A stretch of 24,074 bases of DNA. Origin: Subdoligranulum sp. (GTDB lineage: Bacteria; Bacillota; Clostridia; Oscillospirales; Ruminococcaceae). The notes under the pieces are model-generated. The model did no database searches. It was not told where the DNA came from and was given only the letters and a program-made list of their open reading frames with translations. Shown piece by piece: positions 15,408 to 23,790 of the stretch. Position numbers and translations under genes: made by a program. The stretch spans positions 1 to 24,074 of the forward strand of contig SFIE01000030.1 in NCBI GenBank assembly GCA_004555405.1, written 5' to 3'. The number at the start of each line of letters is the position of its first letter. The stretch's first letter is position 1.

Positions 15408-17744
15408 TCACACCATCACCCGCAGCAGCTCGGCCGTGCCTGTGATGGTAAGCTTTACATTGCCCGCCGGCAAAAAGAAGGTATCGCCTGCGCGGTAGGG
15501 CTGCGGTGTGTCCTCACCTGCCTGCAGTGTGCCCTGCCCCTGCAAAAACACCAGTGCCGTAAAGCTGGAATCCTGCCCGGCCAGCTGCAGGGCATTTTGC
15601 TTTGTGTGCAGGCGTTCCACCGTGAAATACTTGCACTGGCACAAAATTTCGCCGCCGTTTTCCGGCTCGGCGCTGCCCTTTTCGGGCAGGCCCGGCGAAA
15701 GATTCAGCACATTCAATGCTTTTTCAATGTGCAGGGTGCGCAGTGCGCCGTTTTTATCCCGGCGGCCGTAATCATACAGGCGATAGGTCACATTGCTGGA
15801 CTGCTGCACCTCGCAGATCACCAGCCCCTCGCCAATGGCGTGTACTGTGCCCGCCGGGATCATCATGGTGTCGCCCTTTTGCACCGGCACCCGGTTGAGC
15901 ACCTCCATCAGCGTTCCGTTCTGCACGCGCTCACGGATCTCAGCCTTGGTGATGGGGCGGTTGAAGCCGCACCACAGGCAGGCCCCGGGCTTGGCCTCCA
16001 TGATATACCACATTTCATTTTTGCCGTATTCGCCCTCGTTCAAAAGGGCGTAGTCATCCCCCGGATGCACCTGAATGGAAAGGTTCTTCTTGGCATCAAT
16101 GAATTTGATCAGCAGCGGAAACTTTTCGTATCCCTGGCACTTCCAGCCCCATGCGGTTTTGGGCAGCATTTCCAGATAGCGCCCAAACGGCATATCGGCA
16201 TACGGCCCGGCCGCAATGCGGCTTTGGCCTGCCTCGTGGGCCGAAAGCTCCCAGCACTCGGCAATGGGCTCGCGGCTGCTCTGCTTGCCGAAAAGCTCAC
16301 GCAGGCGCACGCCGCCCCAAAGATAATCCTTGCAGGCGGGCAAAAGGCGCACAGGCTCCGGCTTGCTCACCGTGCCCGGCAGCGGCAAAGGCTGCTGGTC
16401 AACGTCCACCCCCTGAGGCAGCGAATCGCCCACGCTGGTTTCGATAATGATCAGATTTTCGCACTCCCGGTTCAAAAGCCGGTGCGCCTGCCCGGGCTCC
16501 ACCAGCAGGCTTTGGCCGCGGGTGAGATGCTTTTCCACGCCGTCCAGCAGAACCGTGGCCACACCCGCCACCACGCTCCAATGCTCGCTGCGGTGGGCAT
16601 GGCTGTGGTTGGAAAGCCCCCGGCCCGGATACAGCGTGAGCTTTTTCACCTGATAGCCCTGGCCGCGCCCCATGGTTTCTTTGATGCCCCAGGTGGTGTA
16701 ATACACGGTGCTGTCCTCAAAAAAGTTCCGGTGGGGCGGGTCCTCGGCCTGCATTACGGTTTTGATATCATCCAAATGCCCCTGAGAAGCCACATACACG
16801 GCATCGGTCGTGTTCACGATCAGTGCATCCTGCAGCCCGCTGGCCGCCACCATGCGGTCCGCCGCAAGGTTCAGGATCGTGGTGTTGCGGCAGTCGATCT
16901 GCAAAGCGCTGCCCTGATCGCACCCGCCGTAATATTCCACCAGACTGTCCAGATTCACCATGCGCGTCCAGCGGAAATCCGCCTGCAGCAGCTGGGTTTT
17001 GCGCGAAACACCGGTCAGTGCCGGGCCAAAGCCCACGGCGGGCATTTCACTGGAAGCCCCCGCGCTCAACCGGATAAAGGTTTCCCCTGCCTGCAGGCGG
17101 CCCGCCAGCTCCAGCCGTTCCTGGCAGGCGCGCGCCCCATGCAGAAGCCCGGGGCAGCACTGCTCCATCTCCTGCACAAAAGTGCCTGCACGGCCCAGCA
17201 AAATGCCGGTGTCCCACAGCCAGCCCCCCGCCATCAGGCTGTGGGCTTCCTCGGTGCTTTGCGGGGCACGGTATTCCATGCCGCCGCCCGGCATCTGGCC
17301 CAGAAAGCCGTAGCCCGGGTTACACGAGCTGGGAGCCACGCCCAGACACGCCATTTTACCCTGCACGGCAATGGCACGAGCCTGCGCAATGGCCGTTTTA
17401 TAGTCGCCCTCGATCAGATTGTCGGTGGAAACCACCAAAAGGTCTTCCTCGCTTTGGGCCAGCAGGGCCGCCAGCGCCAGCACCGGCGCGGTTTTGTGCG
17501 GTTCCTCCTCGCAGAAGCAGCGATACATCACCCCCTGAATGGGCTGCAGCTGACCTTCCACAATGGTGCGGTAGGCCACCGAGGTGAAGATCCAGAATTC
17601 ATCGCAAAACGGCATATTGCGCACGATGGTTTCCTGAAACAGCGAATGGCCGTTTTTCAGATTGACAAACTGCTTGGGATAATTTTTGCGGGACAGCGGC
17701 CAAAGGCGGTTTCCCGCACCGCCTGCCAGCACGATACATTTCAT
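15408..17744 (-). CDS. Fusion of guanylyltransferase-like domain, cupin and type I mannose-6-phosphate isomerase
   Basis: A 778-residue three-part protein. Residues 1 to about 340 resemble mannose-1-phosphate guanylyltransferase, with LAGGAGNRLWPLSR and PKQF. About 341-450 is a cupin of the ManC C-terminal kind (LSNHSHAHRSEHWSVVAG). About 462-778 is a ManA-type isomerase with Zn ligands Gln558, His560 (IQVHPGDD), Glu577 (NEMWY) and His635 (GTVHAIGEG), plus the catalytic-region YRLYDYGRRD. The isomerase therefore looks active: it interconverts fructose-6-P and mannose-6-P. In the first domain the usual WxDVGSW motif reads FRWTRMVNLDSL and the PSDH motif reads STDN, so transferase activity is doubtful, while a canonical ManC is encoded two genes upstream. 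The pgm gene ends 25 bases upstream of its start. Confidence 0.9.
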   Translation of the reverse strand: MKCIVLAGGAGNRLWPLSRKNYPKQFVNLKNGHSLFQETIVRNMPFCDEFWIFTSVAYRTIVEGQLQPIQGVMYRCFCEEEPHKTAPVLALAALLAQSEEDLLVVSTDNLIEGDYKTAIAQARAIAVQGKMACLGVAPSSCNPGYGFLGQMPGGGMEYRAPQSTEEAHSLMAGGWLWDTGILLGRAGTFVQEMEQCCPGLLHGARACQERLELAGRLQAGETFIRLSAGASSEMPAVGFGPALTGVSRKTQLLQADFRWTRMVNLDSLVEYYGGCDQGSALQIDCRNTTILNLAADRMVAASGLQDALIVNTTDAVYVASQGHLDDIKTVMQAEDPPHRNFFEDSTVYYTTWGIKETMGRGQGYQVKKLTLYPGRGLSNHSHAHRSEHWSVVAGVATVLLDGVEKHLTRGQSLLVEPGQAHRLLNRECENLIIIETSVGDSLPQGVDVDQQPLPLPGTVSKPEPVRLLPACKDYLWGGVRLRELFGKQSSREPIAECWELSAHEAGQSRIAAGPYADMPFGRYLEMLPKTAWGWKCQGYEKFPLLIKFIDAKKNLSIQVHPGDDYALLNEGEYGKNEMWYIMEAKPGACLWCGFNRPITKAEIRERVQNGTLMEVLNRVPVQKGDTMMIPAGTVHAIGEGLVICEVQQSSNVTYRLYDYGRRDKNGALRTLHIEKALNVLNLSPGLPEKGSAEPENGGEILCQCKYFTVERLHTKQNALQLAGQDSSFTALVFLQGQGTLQAGEDTPQPYRAGDTFFLPAGNVKLTITGTAELLRVMV

Positions 17745-17769
17745 ACGATAGCGTTCCTTTTACATCGTT

Positions 17770-19446
17770 TTACTGCAGCAGCCCGCCTGCAGCCGCGGCA
17801 AGCGCAGCGTTGACCGCTTTTGCCTTTTCCACGCTTTCGCCCACAGCCGACAGATACACCTTGATCTTCGGCTCGGTGCCGCTGGGGCGGATCATCAGGC
17901 TGGCGCCGTTTTCCAACCGGTATTCCAGCACATTGGCCCCGGGCAGGCCGGTGGCTGCACTGTTTTGGTAATCCACCGCCTGCTGCACCTTCCAGCCGGC
18001 CAGCTCGGCAGGGCTGTTCCGGCGCAGATGCGCCATGATGGCGTTCATGCGCGCCATTCCATCGGCCCCTTCGTAGGCAGTGGAATGCAGTTCGTTCTGG
18101 TATACGCCGAATTCGGCATACAGCTCCTGCATAGCCTCATACAGCGTTTTGCCGCGGCGCTTATACCAGCGTGCCATCTCACAGATCAGCATGGCGGCAT
18201 TCACGGCATCTTTATCGCGCACATGGCTGCCGCTCAGGTATCCATAGCTTTCTTCAAAGCCGAAAATATAGCGCTCGGCATGACCCTGTTTTTCCAAAAG
18301 GCCGATCTGCTCGCCGATAAACTTAAAGCCCGTCAGTGTGCGGCGCAGCTCCACGCCGTATTTCCGGCACACCGGGTCGGCCATGCGTGTAGACACAATG
18401 GTGGTCACGGCCACGGGGTTTTGGGGCATGGTGCCCTGCTGCAGGCGCACACGGCAGATGTAATCCAGCAGCAGCACACCCACTTCGTTGCCGGTCATCA
18501 GCACATAGCTGCCGCCGTGCGGCACGGCAATGCCGCAGCGGTCACAGTCGGGGTCGGTGCCCAGCAGCAGATCCGGCTTTACGGTTTCGCACAAGGCAAG
18601 GCCGCGCTCCATGGCCTGGCGGATCTCGGGGTTGGGGTAGGGGCAGGTGGGAAAATTGCCATCCGGCATTTTTTGCTCGGGCACCATCGTAACATCCGTT
18701 ACACCGATACGCCCCAGGATTTTTTCCACGCATTCCAAGCCGCTGCCGTTCAGCGGCGTGTACACCACGCGCAGGGCCTCCTCGCCCGCCTCACGGTCCA
18801 CCTGCTGCGCCTGCACGGCCTGCAAAAAGCGCTCCAGCGTGTCCTCGCCGATCACCTGAATGCGGCCCTCGGCCAGGGCGGTTTCGTAGTCGGCCAAGCG
18901 GATATCCGCAAACAGATCCAACGCTTCGATGCATTTTTGCACGGCATCCGCCGCTTCCAGCGTGATCTGGCAGCCGTCGGCCCCATACACCTTGTAGCCG
19001 TTGTACTCTGCCGGGTTATGGCTGGCCGTTACGCACACGCCCGCGCCGCAGCCAAGATCGCGCACCGCAAAGCTGAGCGCCGGGGTGGGCTGCAGCCGGG
19101 GATACAGCAGGGCCGTGATGCCGTTGGCCGCCAGCACCCGCGCCGTTTCACGCGAAAAACGCTCCGAGCCGTTGCGGCTGTCGTGCGCAATGGCCACACG
19201 CTTGGGCAGATCGGTTTGATTGAGATAATCCGCAAGGCCCTGCGTAGCCTTGCGCACAGTATAAATATTCATGCGGTTGGTGCCCACGCCCAGCTTGCCC
19301 CGCAGGCCGCCCGTGCCAAAGGCAAGATCGCGGCAAAAACGGTCTTCCAGCTCGGCAGCATCCGTAATGCTCTGCAGCTCTTCGGCGTCCTGTTCCTCCA
19401 GCACCGGGCTGGTGAGCCATTTGGCAAAATTTTCTTTGTAATCCAT
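17770..19446 (-). CDS. Phosphohexomutase (phosphoglucomutase/phosphomannomutase)
   Basis: Moves phosphate between C6 and C1 of glucose or mannose; in this operon it most likely makes mannose-1-P from mannose-6-P. The 558-residue product belongs to the long PGM2-like group. It has the phosphoserine loop VTASHNPAEYNG (Ser142), the metal loop GTDPDCDRCG (Asp298, 300, 302), the sugar-binding GFEESYGYLSG and the C-terminal phosphate-binding RPSGTEPKIKVYL, all intact. The ATG at 19446 has GGGGGA upstream; the open frame extends to 19557 but that part overlaps manC and is not conserved in type. Specificity for glucose or mannose cannot be read from sequence alone. Confidence 0.93.
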   Translation of the reverse strand: MDYKENFAKWLTSPVLEEQDAEELQSITDAAELEDRFCRDLAFGTGGLRGKLGVGTNRMNIYTVRKATQGLADYLNQTDLPKRVAIAHDSRNGSERFSRETARVLAANGITALLYPRLQPTPALSFAVRDLGCGAGVCVTASHNPAEYNGYKVYGADGCQITLEAADAVQKCIEALDLFADIRLADYETALAEGRIQVIGEDTLERFLQAVQAQQVDREAGEEALRVVYTPLNGSGLECVEKILGRIGVTDVTMVPEQKMPDGNFPTCPYPNPEIRQAMERGLALCETVKPDLLLGTDPDCDRCGIAVPHGGSYVLMTGNEVGVLLLDYICRVRLQQGTMPQNPVAVTTIVSTRMADPVCRKYGVELRRTLTGFKFIGEQIGLLEKQGHAERYIFGFEESYGYLSGSHVRDKDAVNAAMLICEMARWYKRRGKTLYEAMQELYAEFGVYQNELHSTAYEGADGMARMNAIMAHLRRNSPAELAGWKVQQAVDYQNSAATGLPGANVLEYRLENGASLMIRPSGTEPKIKVYLSAVGESVEKAKAVNAALAAAAGGLLQ

Positions 19447-19478
19447 GGTCGTTTTCCCCCGTCCTCTGTTTTGGTTGA

Positions 19479-20555
19479 TCACAGCAGCTCTGTTCGGCCT
19501 GCCGCTTTTAAAGCATCCACGATCTTTTTTACATCCTGTGCCTTTTCCTTGGGGCACAGCATCACACTGTCGGGGGTTTCCACCAGGATCATATCCTGCA
19601 CCCCCACCAGCGTTACGGTGCGGCTGCCCGCATACACAATGTTGCCTGCGCTTTCCAGCGCCAGCGTGTCGCCCAGCAGAATGTTGCCCTGTGCATCAGG
19701 CTCATGCAGCACCTTCAGCATATCCCAGCTGCCCACATCGTTCCAGCCAAACTCACCGGCCACCACGCGCACCTCGGCCATAGCCGCCGCTTTTTCCATA
19801 ATGCCGTAGTCAATGGAAATGCTGGGGATCGTGGGATACACTTTCTCGATAACGGCCTTCTCCTGCTCGGTGCCCAGCGCCGCTTCTATTTGGGCAAGCG
19901 GGGCCCACACATCCGGCAAAAGCTGCCGGAAAAATTGCAGGATCGTGCTGGCGCGCCACACAAAAATGCCGCTGTTCCATGCATAGCTGCCCTCGGCCAG
20001 ATAGCGCTGTGCGGTTTCCAGCGGGGGTTTTTCCACGAACGCCTGCACGGTTTTGGCGCAGGCTTCCTCGGCCTTATCATAGCGGATATAGCCGTAGCCC
20101 GTGGCCGCAAAGGTGGGCGTGATGCCAATAGTCACCAGCTTGTCCTGCGTTTCGGCGGCCTGCACGGCCTGTTCCAGCACTGCGTTAAAGGCCGGCCAGT
20201 CCCGCACATAGGCATCCGAAGGGGTCACGCACAAAATGCCGTCGCCGCGTTTTTTTATGATTTCCAGTGCAGCATAGCCAATGCAGGCTGCCGTGTTGCG
20301 GGCGCTGGGCTCGCATAGAATATGCTCGGGCAGCACACGCCCTTCGGTGGCCCTGGCCATGGCAGGGGCCTGCGCGGCGCTGGTAACGATATATTGATTT
20401 TTGCCCGGGATGCTCAACGCCAGGCGGTCAATGGTTTCGTTCACCATCACATCCTTGCCCGAAAGATTCAAAAGCTGCTTGGGCGTTTTTTGCCGGGAAA
20501 GCGGCCAAAAGCGGGTTCCGCCGCCGCCTGCCATGATCACGCCGTATACTTGCAT
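19479..20555 (-). CDS. manC: Mannose-1-phosphate guanylyltransferase ManC
   Basis: Forms GDP-mannose from mannose-1-P and GTP. The 358-residue, single-domain product has the signature VIMAGGGGTRFWPLSR with PKQLLNL, the CEPSARNTAACIG region, TPSDAYV, FVEKPP, YAWNSGIFVW and the metal-site motif FGWNDVGSWDML, so the active site looks complete. The frame opens at an ATG at 20564 that overlaps the stop of the glycosyltransferase gene (ATGA), but AGGGG lies almost touching it and about ten bases before the ATG at 20555, which I prefer. The C-terminal cupin of longer ManC proteins is absent here and is carried by the fusion protein downstream. Confidence 0.95.
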   Translation of the reverse strand: MQVYGVIMAGGGGTRFWPLSRQKTPKQLLNLSGKDVMVNETIDRLALSIPGKNQYIVTSAAQAPAMARATEGRVLPEHILCEPSARNTAACIGYAALEIIKKRGDGILCVTPSDAYVRDWPAFNAVLEQAVQAAETQDKLVTIGITPTFAATGYGYIRYDKAEEACAKTVQAFVEKPPLETAQRYLAEGSYAWNSGIFVWRASTILQFFRQLLPDVWAPLAQIEAALGTEQEKAVIEKVYPTIPSISIDYGIMEKAAAMAEVRVVAGEFGWNDVGSWDMLKVLHEPDAQGNILLGDTLALESAGNIVYAGSRTVTLVGVQDMILVETPDSVMLCPKEKAQDVKKIVDALKAAGRTELL

Positions 20556-20560
20556 ACTGT

Positions 20561-21490
20561 TCATTCCCCTTTTTTCTCCATTTCATCCAGTCGATCCAGC
20601 AACGCTGTGGACTGTGCCGTGTTCACCTTGCGGATATACAGCTCCGGCAGGTTCAAAATAAACGGCAGGTCTTTTTCTTCATACACCCGAATGCTGCCGG
20701 GATATTCAAAATAGTGCAGGTTCCGCCAGTTCACAAGGCCCTTTTGGGCCGGTTCCGGGCCGCCTGCCGCCGTGCTGGCGGCAAAGGGCGAATTCATCAC
20801 CACGGTGGCAAAATACATTTCATCGGTGGGAAACGCATGGTCGAACCAGCGGTTGAATTTGGGATGCGTATCGTAAAAATTCACAATATACTCTGCGCAT
20901 TTTCCGGTGATTGCCCACTGTGCGCTGCCCCAATAGGCGTGCACCGGCGCAGCCCCATCCACCGGAACAAGGCCGCTGCGCAGATAAATGCGCCCGTGCT
21001 GCATCAGCTTTTCCAGCACCTTGTGTACAAGGTCCTCTTTGTTGCGGAAAAATACCACCCGGCACATTTCTTTAAAATACGGGTCCTGCGAGGCTGTCAC
21101 ATCACACGCGCGCAAAAACTCGGTGTTTTTGTGCCGGGCAAAAAACTGCCGGATCTCGCGGCCGGGCTTAATGGGATAATCCGCGCCCTGCAAAAACACG
21201 ATACGGTCATATTCGCCCGTGTGCAGCGCCGCGCGCAGCAGCTCCACACAGGCTGCCACGGCATTCCAGCCGCCCCAGCGGCAGTGCAGGCGCGGCTGGA
21301 TAAAATGCACATTGGCAGCATTGCGAAGCGGCGCTTCAAAGGGCGTTATATCCGCGTTGGCCTCGATATGTACAAACACATCGGCCCCGGCCACCAGCTT
21401 GCGGCAAAGGCGCACAATGTGCGCCGGATCGGTGTGCGCCAGAATGATATACGCCAGCCTTACCGCATCCGTTTTTTGCTGTTCGTGCAT
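20561..21490 (-). CDS. GT14-like (Core-2/I-branching) glycosyltransferase
   Basis: A 309-residue protein of the Branch family (GT14), whose bacterial members are often annotated beta-1,6-N-acetylglucosaminyltransferase. Evidence is LAYIILAHTDPAHI at the N terminus, VFVHIEANAD, RWGGWNAVAACVELLRAAL, FLQGADYPIKP, YWGSAQWAITGKCAEYI and HAFPTDEMYFATVVMNSPFA, in the order expected for the family. No membrane segment is visible, so it is cytoplasmic or peripheral. The frame is open to 21634, but the ATG at 21490 follows AAAGGAG and begins the conserved part. It is the first gene of the GDP-mannose operon. The donor and acceptor cannot be read from the sequence; a role in cell-surface glycan synthesis is inferred. 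Confidence 0.88.
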   Translation of the reverse strand: MHEQQKTDAVRLAYIILAHTDPAHIVRLCRKLVAGADVFVHIEANADITPFEAPLRNAANVHFIQPRLHCRWGGWNAVAACVELLRAALHTGEYDRIVFLQGADYPIKPGREIRQFFARHKNTEFLRACDVTASQDPYFKEMCRVVFFRNKEDLVHKVLEKLMQHGRIYLRSGLVPVDGAAPVHAYWGSAQWAITGKCAEYIVNFYDTHPKFNRWFDHAFPTDEMYFATVVMNSPFAASTAAGGPEPAQKGLVNWRNLHYFEYPGSIRVYEEKDLPFILNLPELYIRKVNTAQSTALLDRLDEMEKKGE

Positions 21491-21506
21491 AAGCGCTCTC
21501 CTTTGG

Positions 21507-21589
21507 GGGCCGGGTTTCTCTTTGGGCGGCCCGATTACATTTTCGTTACAGTTGGTTATTATTATACCACTGTCCGGCTGCATCGGCAA
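21507..21589 (-). promoter_or_regulatory. Promoter and 5' hairpin of the glycosyltransferase/mannose operon
   Basis: TTGCCG (21589-21584) and a perfect TATAAT (21566-21561) are 17 bases apart on the minus strand. The leader contains a GGGCCG/CGGCCC hairpin (21532-21507) that ends just before the AAAGGAG ribosome binding site, so it could modulate translation. Confidence 0.8.
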
Positions 21590-21614
21590 GGCTTTGCACG
21601 CAAACCGTTTTAGC

Positions 21615-21662
21615 AAAAAAAGCCGGTATACCAAGCTGTTTTCCTGGCATACCGGCTTTTTT
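21615..21662. terminator. Bidirectional rho-independent terminator
   Basis: AGCCGGTAT/ATACCGGCT arms at 21621-21657, extended inward by CCA/TGG after one mismatch, are flanked by A6 on the left and T6 on the right. Read on the minus strand it ends the membrane-protein gene with a run of seven U, and separates it from the mannose operon promoter. Confidence 0.9.
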
Positions 21663-21690
21663 ACACAAGTTTTTTCTATGGGGTTTTGGT

Positions 21691-22599
21691 TTAGCCCTCG
21701 CTGTTGCTCTGGGCCTCGGTTTCCGCGTTCTCAGCCTCTTCGTCCTCGGCCTGTGCATCCCCGGCTTCCTGGCTGGAAACTGCGGCTTCATCGCCGCCTG
21801 CATCCAGCACCGAGGAATCGCTGCTCAGCGCATCCTGCAGCGCTTCGGTGGGATTGTAATCCAGATCGTACTGCGGCTGGTCGGTGTTTTGCTGCACGCT
21901 GGAGGCGGGCTTGAGGCTGCTTTCCTGCAGCGCGCTCAGATACCACTGGCGGCCTTCGCCCCGGTCAAACACATATTCCATATAGCGCACGGGGTCGGTG
22001 GGCGCACCCAGGGTCAGATCCTCACTGCTGGCGGGAATATAGCCCACCGTTACGATCTGGCGGCCGCTGCGGCGCGAAATGCTTTCCACCTCGGCGTAAT
22101 AGCGTGCCACCTGGCCGGTAACAGGCACCAGATAACCGCCCTTGTCCTCGTCGTACACATAGGTCATTTCATTGCTTTCAAAGGTGCCGTCTTCCACCTG
22201 ATAATCCGGGCCCAGCAGCTGGGTGATATAGGCATCCACCTCCAGCGCAGGCAGGATCAGGCTGCCGGTGTCAATGTCGCGATCGTATTTGTCCAGACCG
22301 CCCGGCTCGGAACCGGCGCGGTACACAATGCCCCAAATGGCTGCTTCGCGGAACAAAAGCGGGTCCGCCTGCTCCACCGAGTCAAAGGGCAGCGGGTCAA
22401 GCATCACAAGGCCGGAAAGGCGCTTTTCGTATTCAGCGCGCCGTTTGGAATCGTCAGTCAGGGCTGCCACGCCCTTCACGGCCCACGAGATCATGCTGAT
22501 AGCGCCCAACACCACCAGCAGGATCACCACAAGGCCGGTAAACTGGCGGCCGCGGCGGCGCTGCATTCGTATATGTTCTTCTCTTGTCATTTTTGCCAT
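21691..22599 (-). CDS. Membrane-anchored hypothetical protein with acidic tail
   Basis: I do not recognise the family. The 302-residue product starts with a basic segment (about 1-20, several Arg/Lys), followed by one transmembrane helix (about 20-43, rich in Val, Leu and Ile), so the rest is probably outside the cell. The central part (about 55-235) looks globular, with no catalytic motif I can name; it is rich in Tyr and Asp and includes a TYVYDEDKGGYLVPVTG stretch. The last 60 residues are low-complexity and strongly acidic (Asp, Glu, Ser, Ala, Gln), ending SNSEG. The ATG at 22599 has AAGGAG in front. It is a single-gene unit between its own promoter and a bidirectional terminator. Confidence 0.85.
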   Translation of the reverse strand: MAKMTREEHIRMQRRRGRQFTGLVVILLVVLGAISMISWAVKGVAALTDDSKRRAEYEKRLSGLVMLDPLPFDSVEQADPLLFREAAIWGIVYRAGSEPGGLDKYDRDIDTGSLILPALEVDAYITQLLGPDYQVEDGTFESNEMTYVYDEDKGGYLVPVTGQVARYYAEVESISRRSGRQIVTVGYIPASSEDLTLGAPTDPVRYMEYVFDRGEGRQWYLSALQESSLKPASSVQQNTDQPQYDLDYNPTEALQDALSSDSSVLDAGGDEAAVSSQEAGDAQAEDEEAENAETEAQSNSEG

Positions 22600-22677
22600 A
22601 GATATTTCTCCTTATCGCAAAACCTGTGCCGGGCCGATGCGGGCCCCTGCAGCAGTTGTTTTCTTCAGATAGAATTG

Positions 22678-22706
22678 ATTATAACACAAAATCTTTGCTA
22701 TGGCAA
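22678..22706 (-). promoter_or_regulatory. Promoter of the membrane-protein gene
   Basis: TTGCCA (22706-22701), a 17-base spacer and a perfect TATAAT (22683-22678) on the minus strand, about 80 bases before the ATG at 22599. The site lies after the cysE stop codon, so this gene is transcribed on its own. Confidence 0.85.
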
Positions 22707-22748
22707 AAAAACAGATAAGGAATTTTTGTGAACAACCGATCTCTGTGC

Positions 22749-23663
22749 TTATTCGGGCAGCTCGCCGGCAGGCTTTCCCTGCCGGATCTCCAAGGCGGGC
22801 ATGGTGCTGGACACCTTGGTGTAGGGCGGAACCGACTTAATGATAAAGGTGTTGCCCGCGATCACCGAGTTGGCACCGATCACCGTGGCGCCGCCCAGCA
22901 CCGTGGTGTTGGAATAGATCACCACATTGTCCTCAATGGTGGGATGGCGCTTTTTGCCGCTGAGCTGCTGGCCCTTGCGGGTGGAAAGCGCGCCAAGGGT
23001 AACGCCCTGATAAATTTTTACATTGTTGCCGATCTCGGTGGTTTCGCCGATCACGATGCCGGTACCGTGGTCGATGAAAAAGTGTCGGCCAATGGTTGCG
23101 CCGGGGTTGATATCAATGCCGGTTTTGCCGTGGGCGTACTCGGTCATAATACGGGGAATAAAGGGGATCTGCATCTCGTACAGCACATGGGCATAGCGAT
23201 ACACAAAAATGGCATACAGGCCGGGATAAGAGAAAATCACTTCCTCCCGGCTGTTGGCAGCGGGGTCGCCCTCAAACTCAGCGTCCACATCATCGAGCAC
23301 CCAGTCTTGAATTTCGGGCAGTCTGCTCACAAACTCCAGTGCCTTTTCCTGTGCCTTCGCCTTGATCTCGCTGTAGCTTTCGGCCTGATTGCCGTAAGAA
23401 AAAGCCACCTTGAACTGGCGGAACAGCTTTTCGTACAAAAGGCCCAGGCGGCTGTCGGCATAGGCTTTCTTGCTCACATAGGCCATGTTTTCAGCGCCGA
23501 AAAAGCCGGGGAAGGTGAGCTTGCGCAGCTCGTTTACGATCTCAATGATCTCCTCGCGGTCAGGCAGGCGCTCGCCCACCGACAGATCAAACAGCTTTTG
23601 TGCGGCGTAGTTTTCTCCCAAACGGCGGGCGGCATTTTGCAAAGCGGCAGTTACATTTTCCAT
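22749..23663 (-). CDS. cysE: Serine O-acetyltransferase CysE (EpsC type)
   Basis: Makes O-acetylserine from serine and acetyl-CoA, the entry step of cysteine synthesis. The 304-residue product has a long helical N-terminal domain (about 1-180) and a left-handed beta-helix with hexapeptide repeats: DINPGATIGRHFFIDHGTG, IVIGETTEIGNNVKIYQGVTLGA and the later VVIYSNTTVLGGATVIGANS. The catalytic His and Asp of the family sit in the FIDHGTG region. Length is that of the clostridial/EpsC-like form, longer than E. coli CysE. ATG at 23663 follows AAGGAG. Upstream lie a terminator and a cysteine-rich leader ORF, pointing to control by cysteine or Cys-tRNA supply. No cysK follows directly. Confidence 0.95.
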   Translation of the reverse strand: MENVTAALQNAARRLGENYAAQKLFDLSVGERLPDREEIIEIVNELRKLTFPGFFGAENMAYVSKKAYADSRLGLLYEKLFRQFKVAFSYGNQAESYSEIKAKAQEKALEFVSRLPEIQDWVLDDVDAEFEGDPAANSREEVIFSYPGLYAIFVYRYAHVLYEMQIPFIPRIMTEYAHGKTGIDINPGATIGRHFFIDHGTGIVIGETTEIGNNVKIYQGVTLGALSTRKGQQLSGKKRHPTIEDNVVIYSNTTVLGGATVIGANSVIAGNTFIIKSVPPYTKVSSTMPALEIRQGKPAGELPE

Positions 23664-23711
23664 GATTGATTCTCCTTCATGTCATTTCGTGAAAGCTTTT
23701 GGCCTTCGGTG

Positions 23712-23756
23712 AAAAAACAGAAACCCCGAAAGCCTTTGCAAGCAAAGCTCTCGGGG
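23712..23756 (-). terminator. Attenuator-like terminator in front of cysE
   Basis: On the minus strand CCCCGAGAG pairs with CTTTCGGGG, then (after one bulged G) CTTTG pairs with CAAAG around a 4-base loop; the stem covers 23756-23724 and is followed by TTTCTG and six T. It lies between the poly-Cys leader ORF (stop 34 bases upstream) and cysE. Its 5' arm is the target of the competing segment at 23841-23848. Confidence 0.9.
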
Positions 23757-23790
23757 TGATAAGGCAAACACGGTGCAAACCAAGATTCGG

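Noticed and set aside
15402..17813. A plus-strand open frame of 803 codons opposite the ManA fusion, and similar ones at 7097-9214, 864-2066, 11160-12761 and 17965-19809
   Set aside because: All are mirror frames of well-supported minus-strand genes with the same biased composition.
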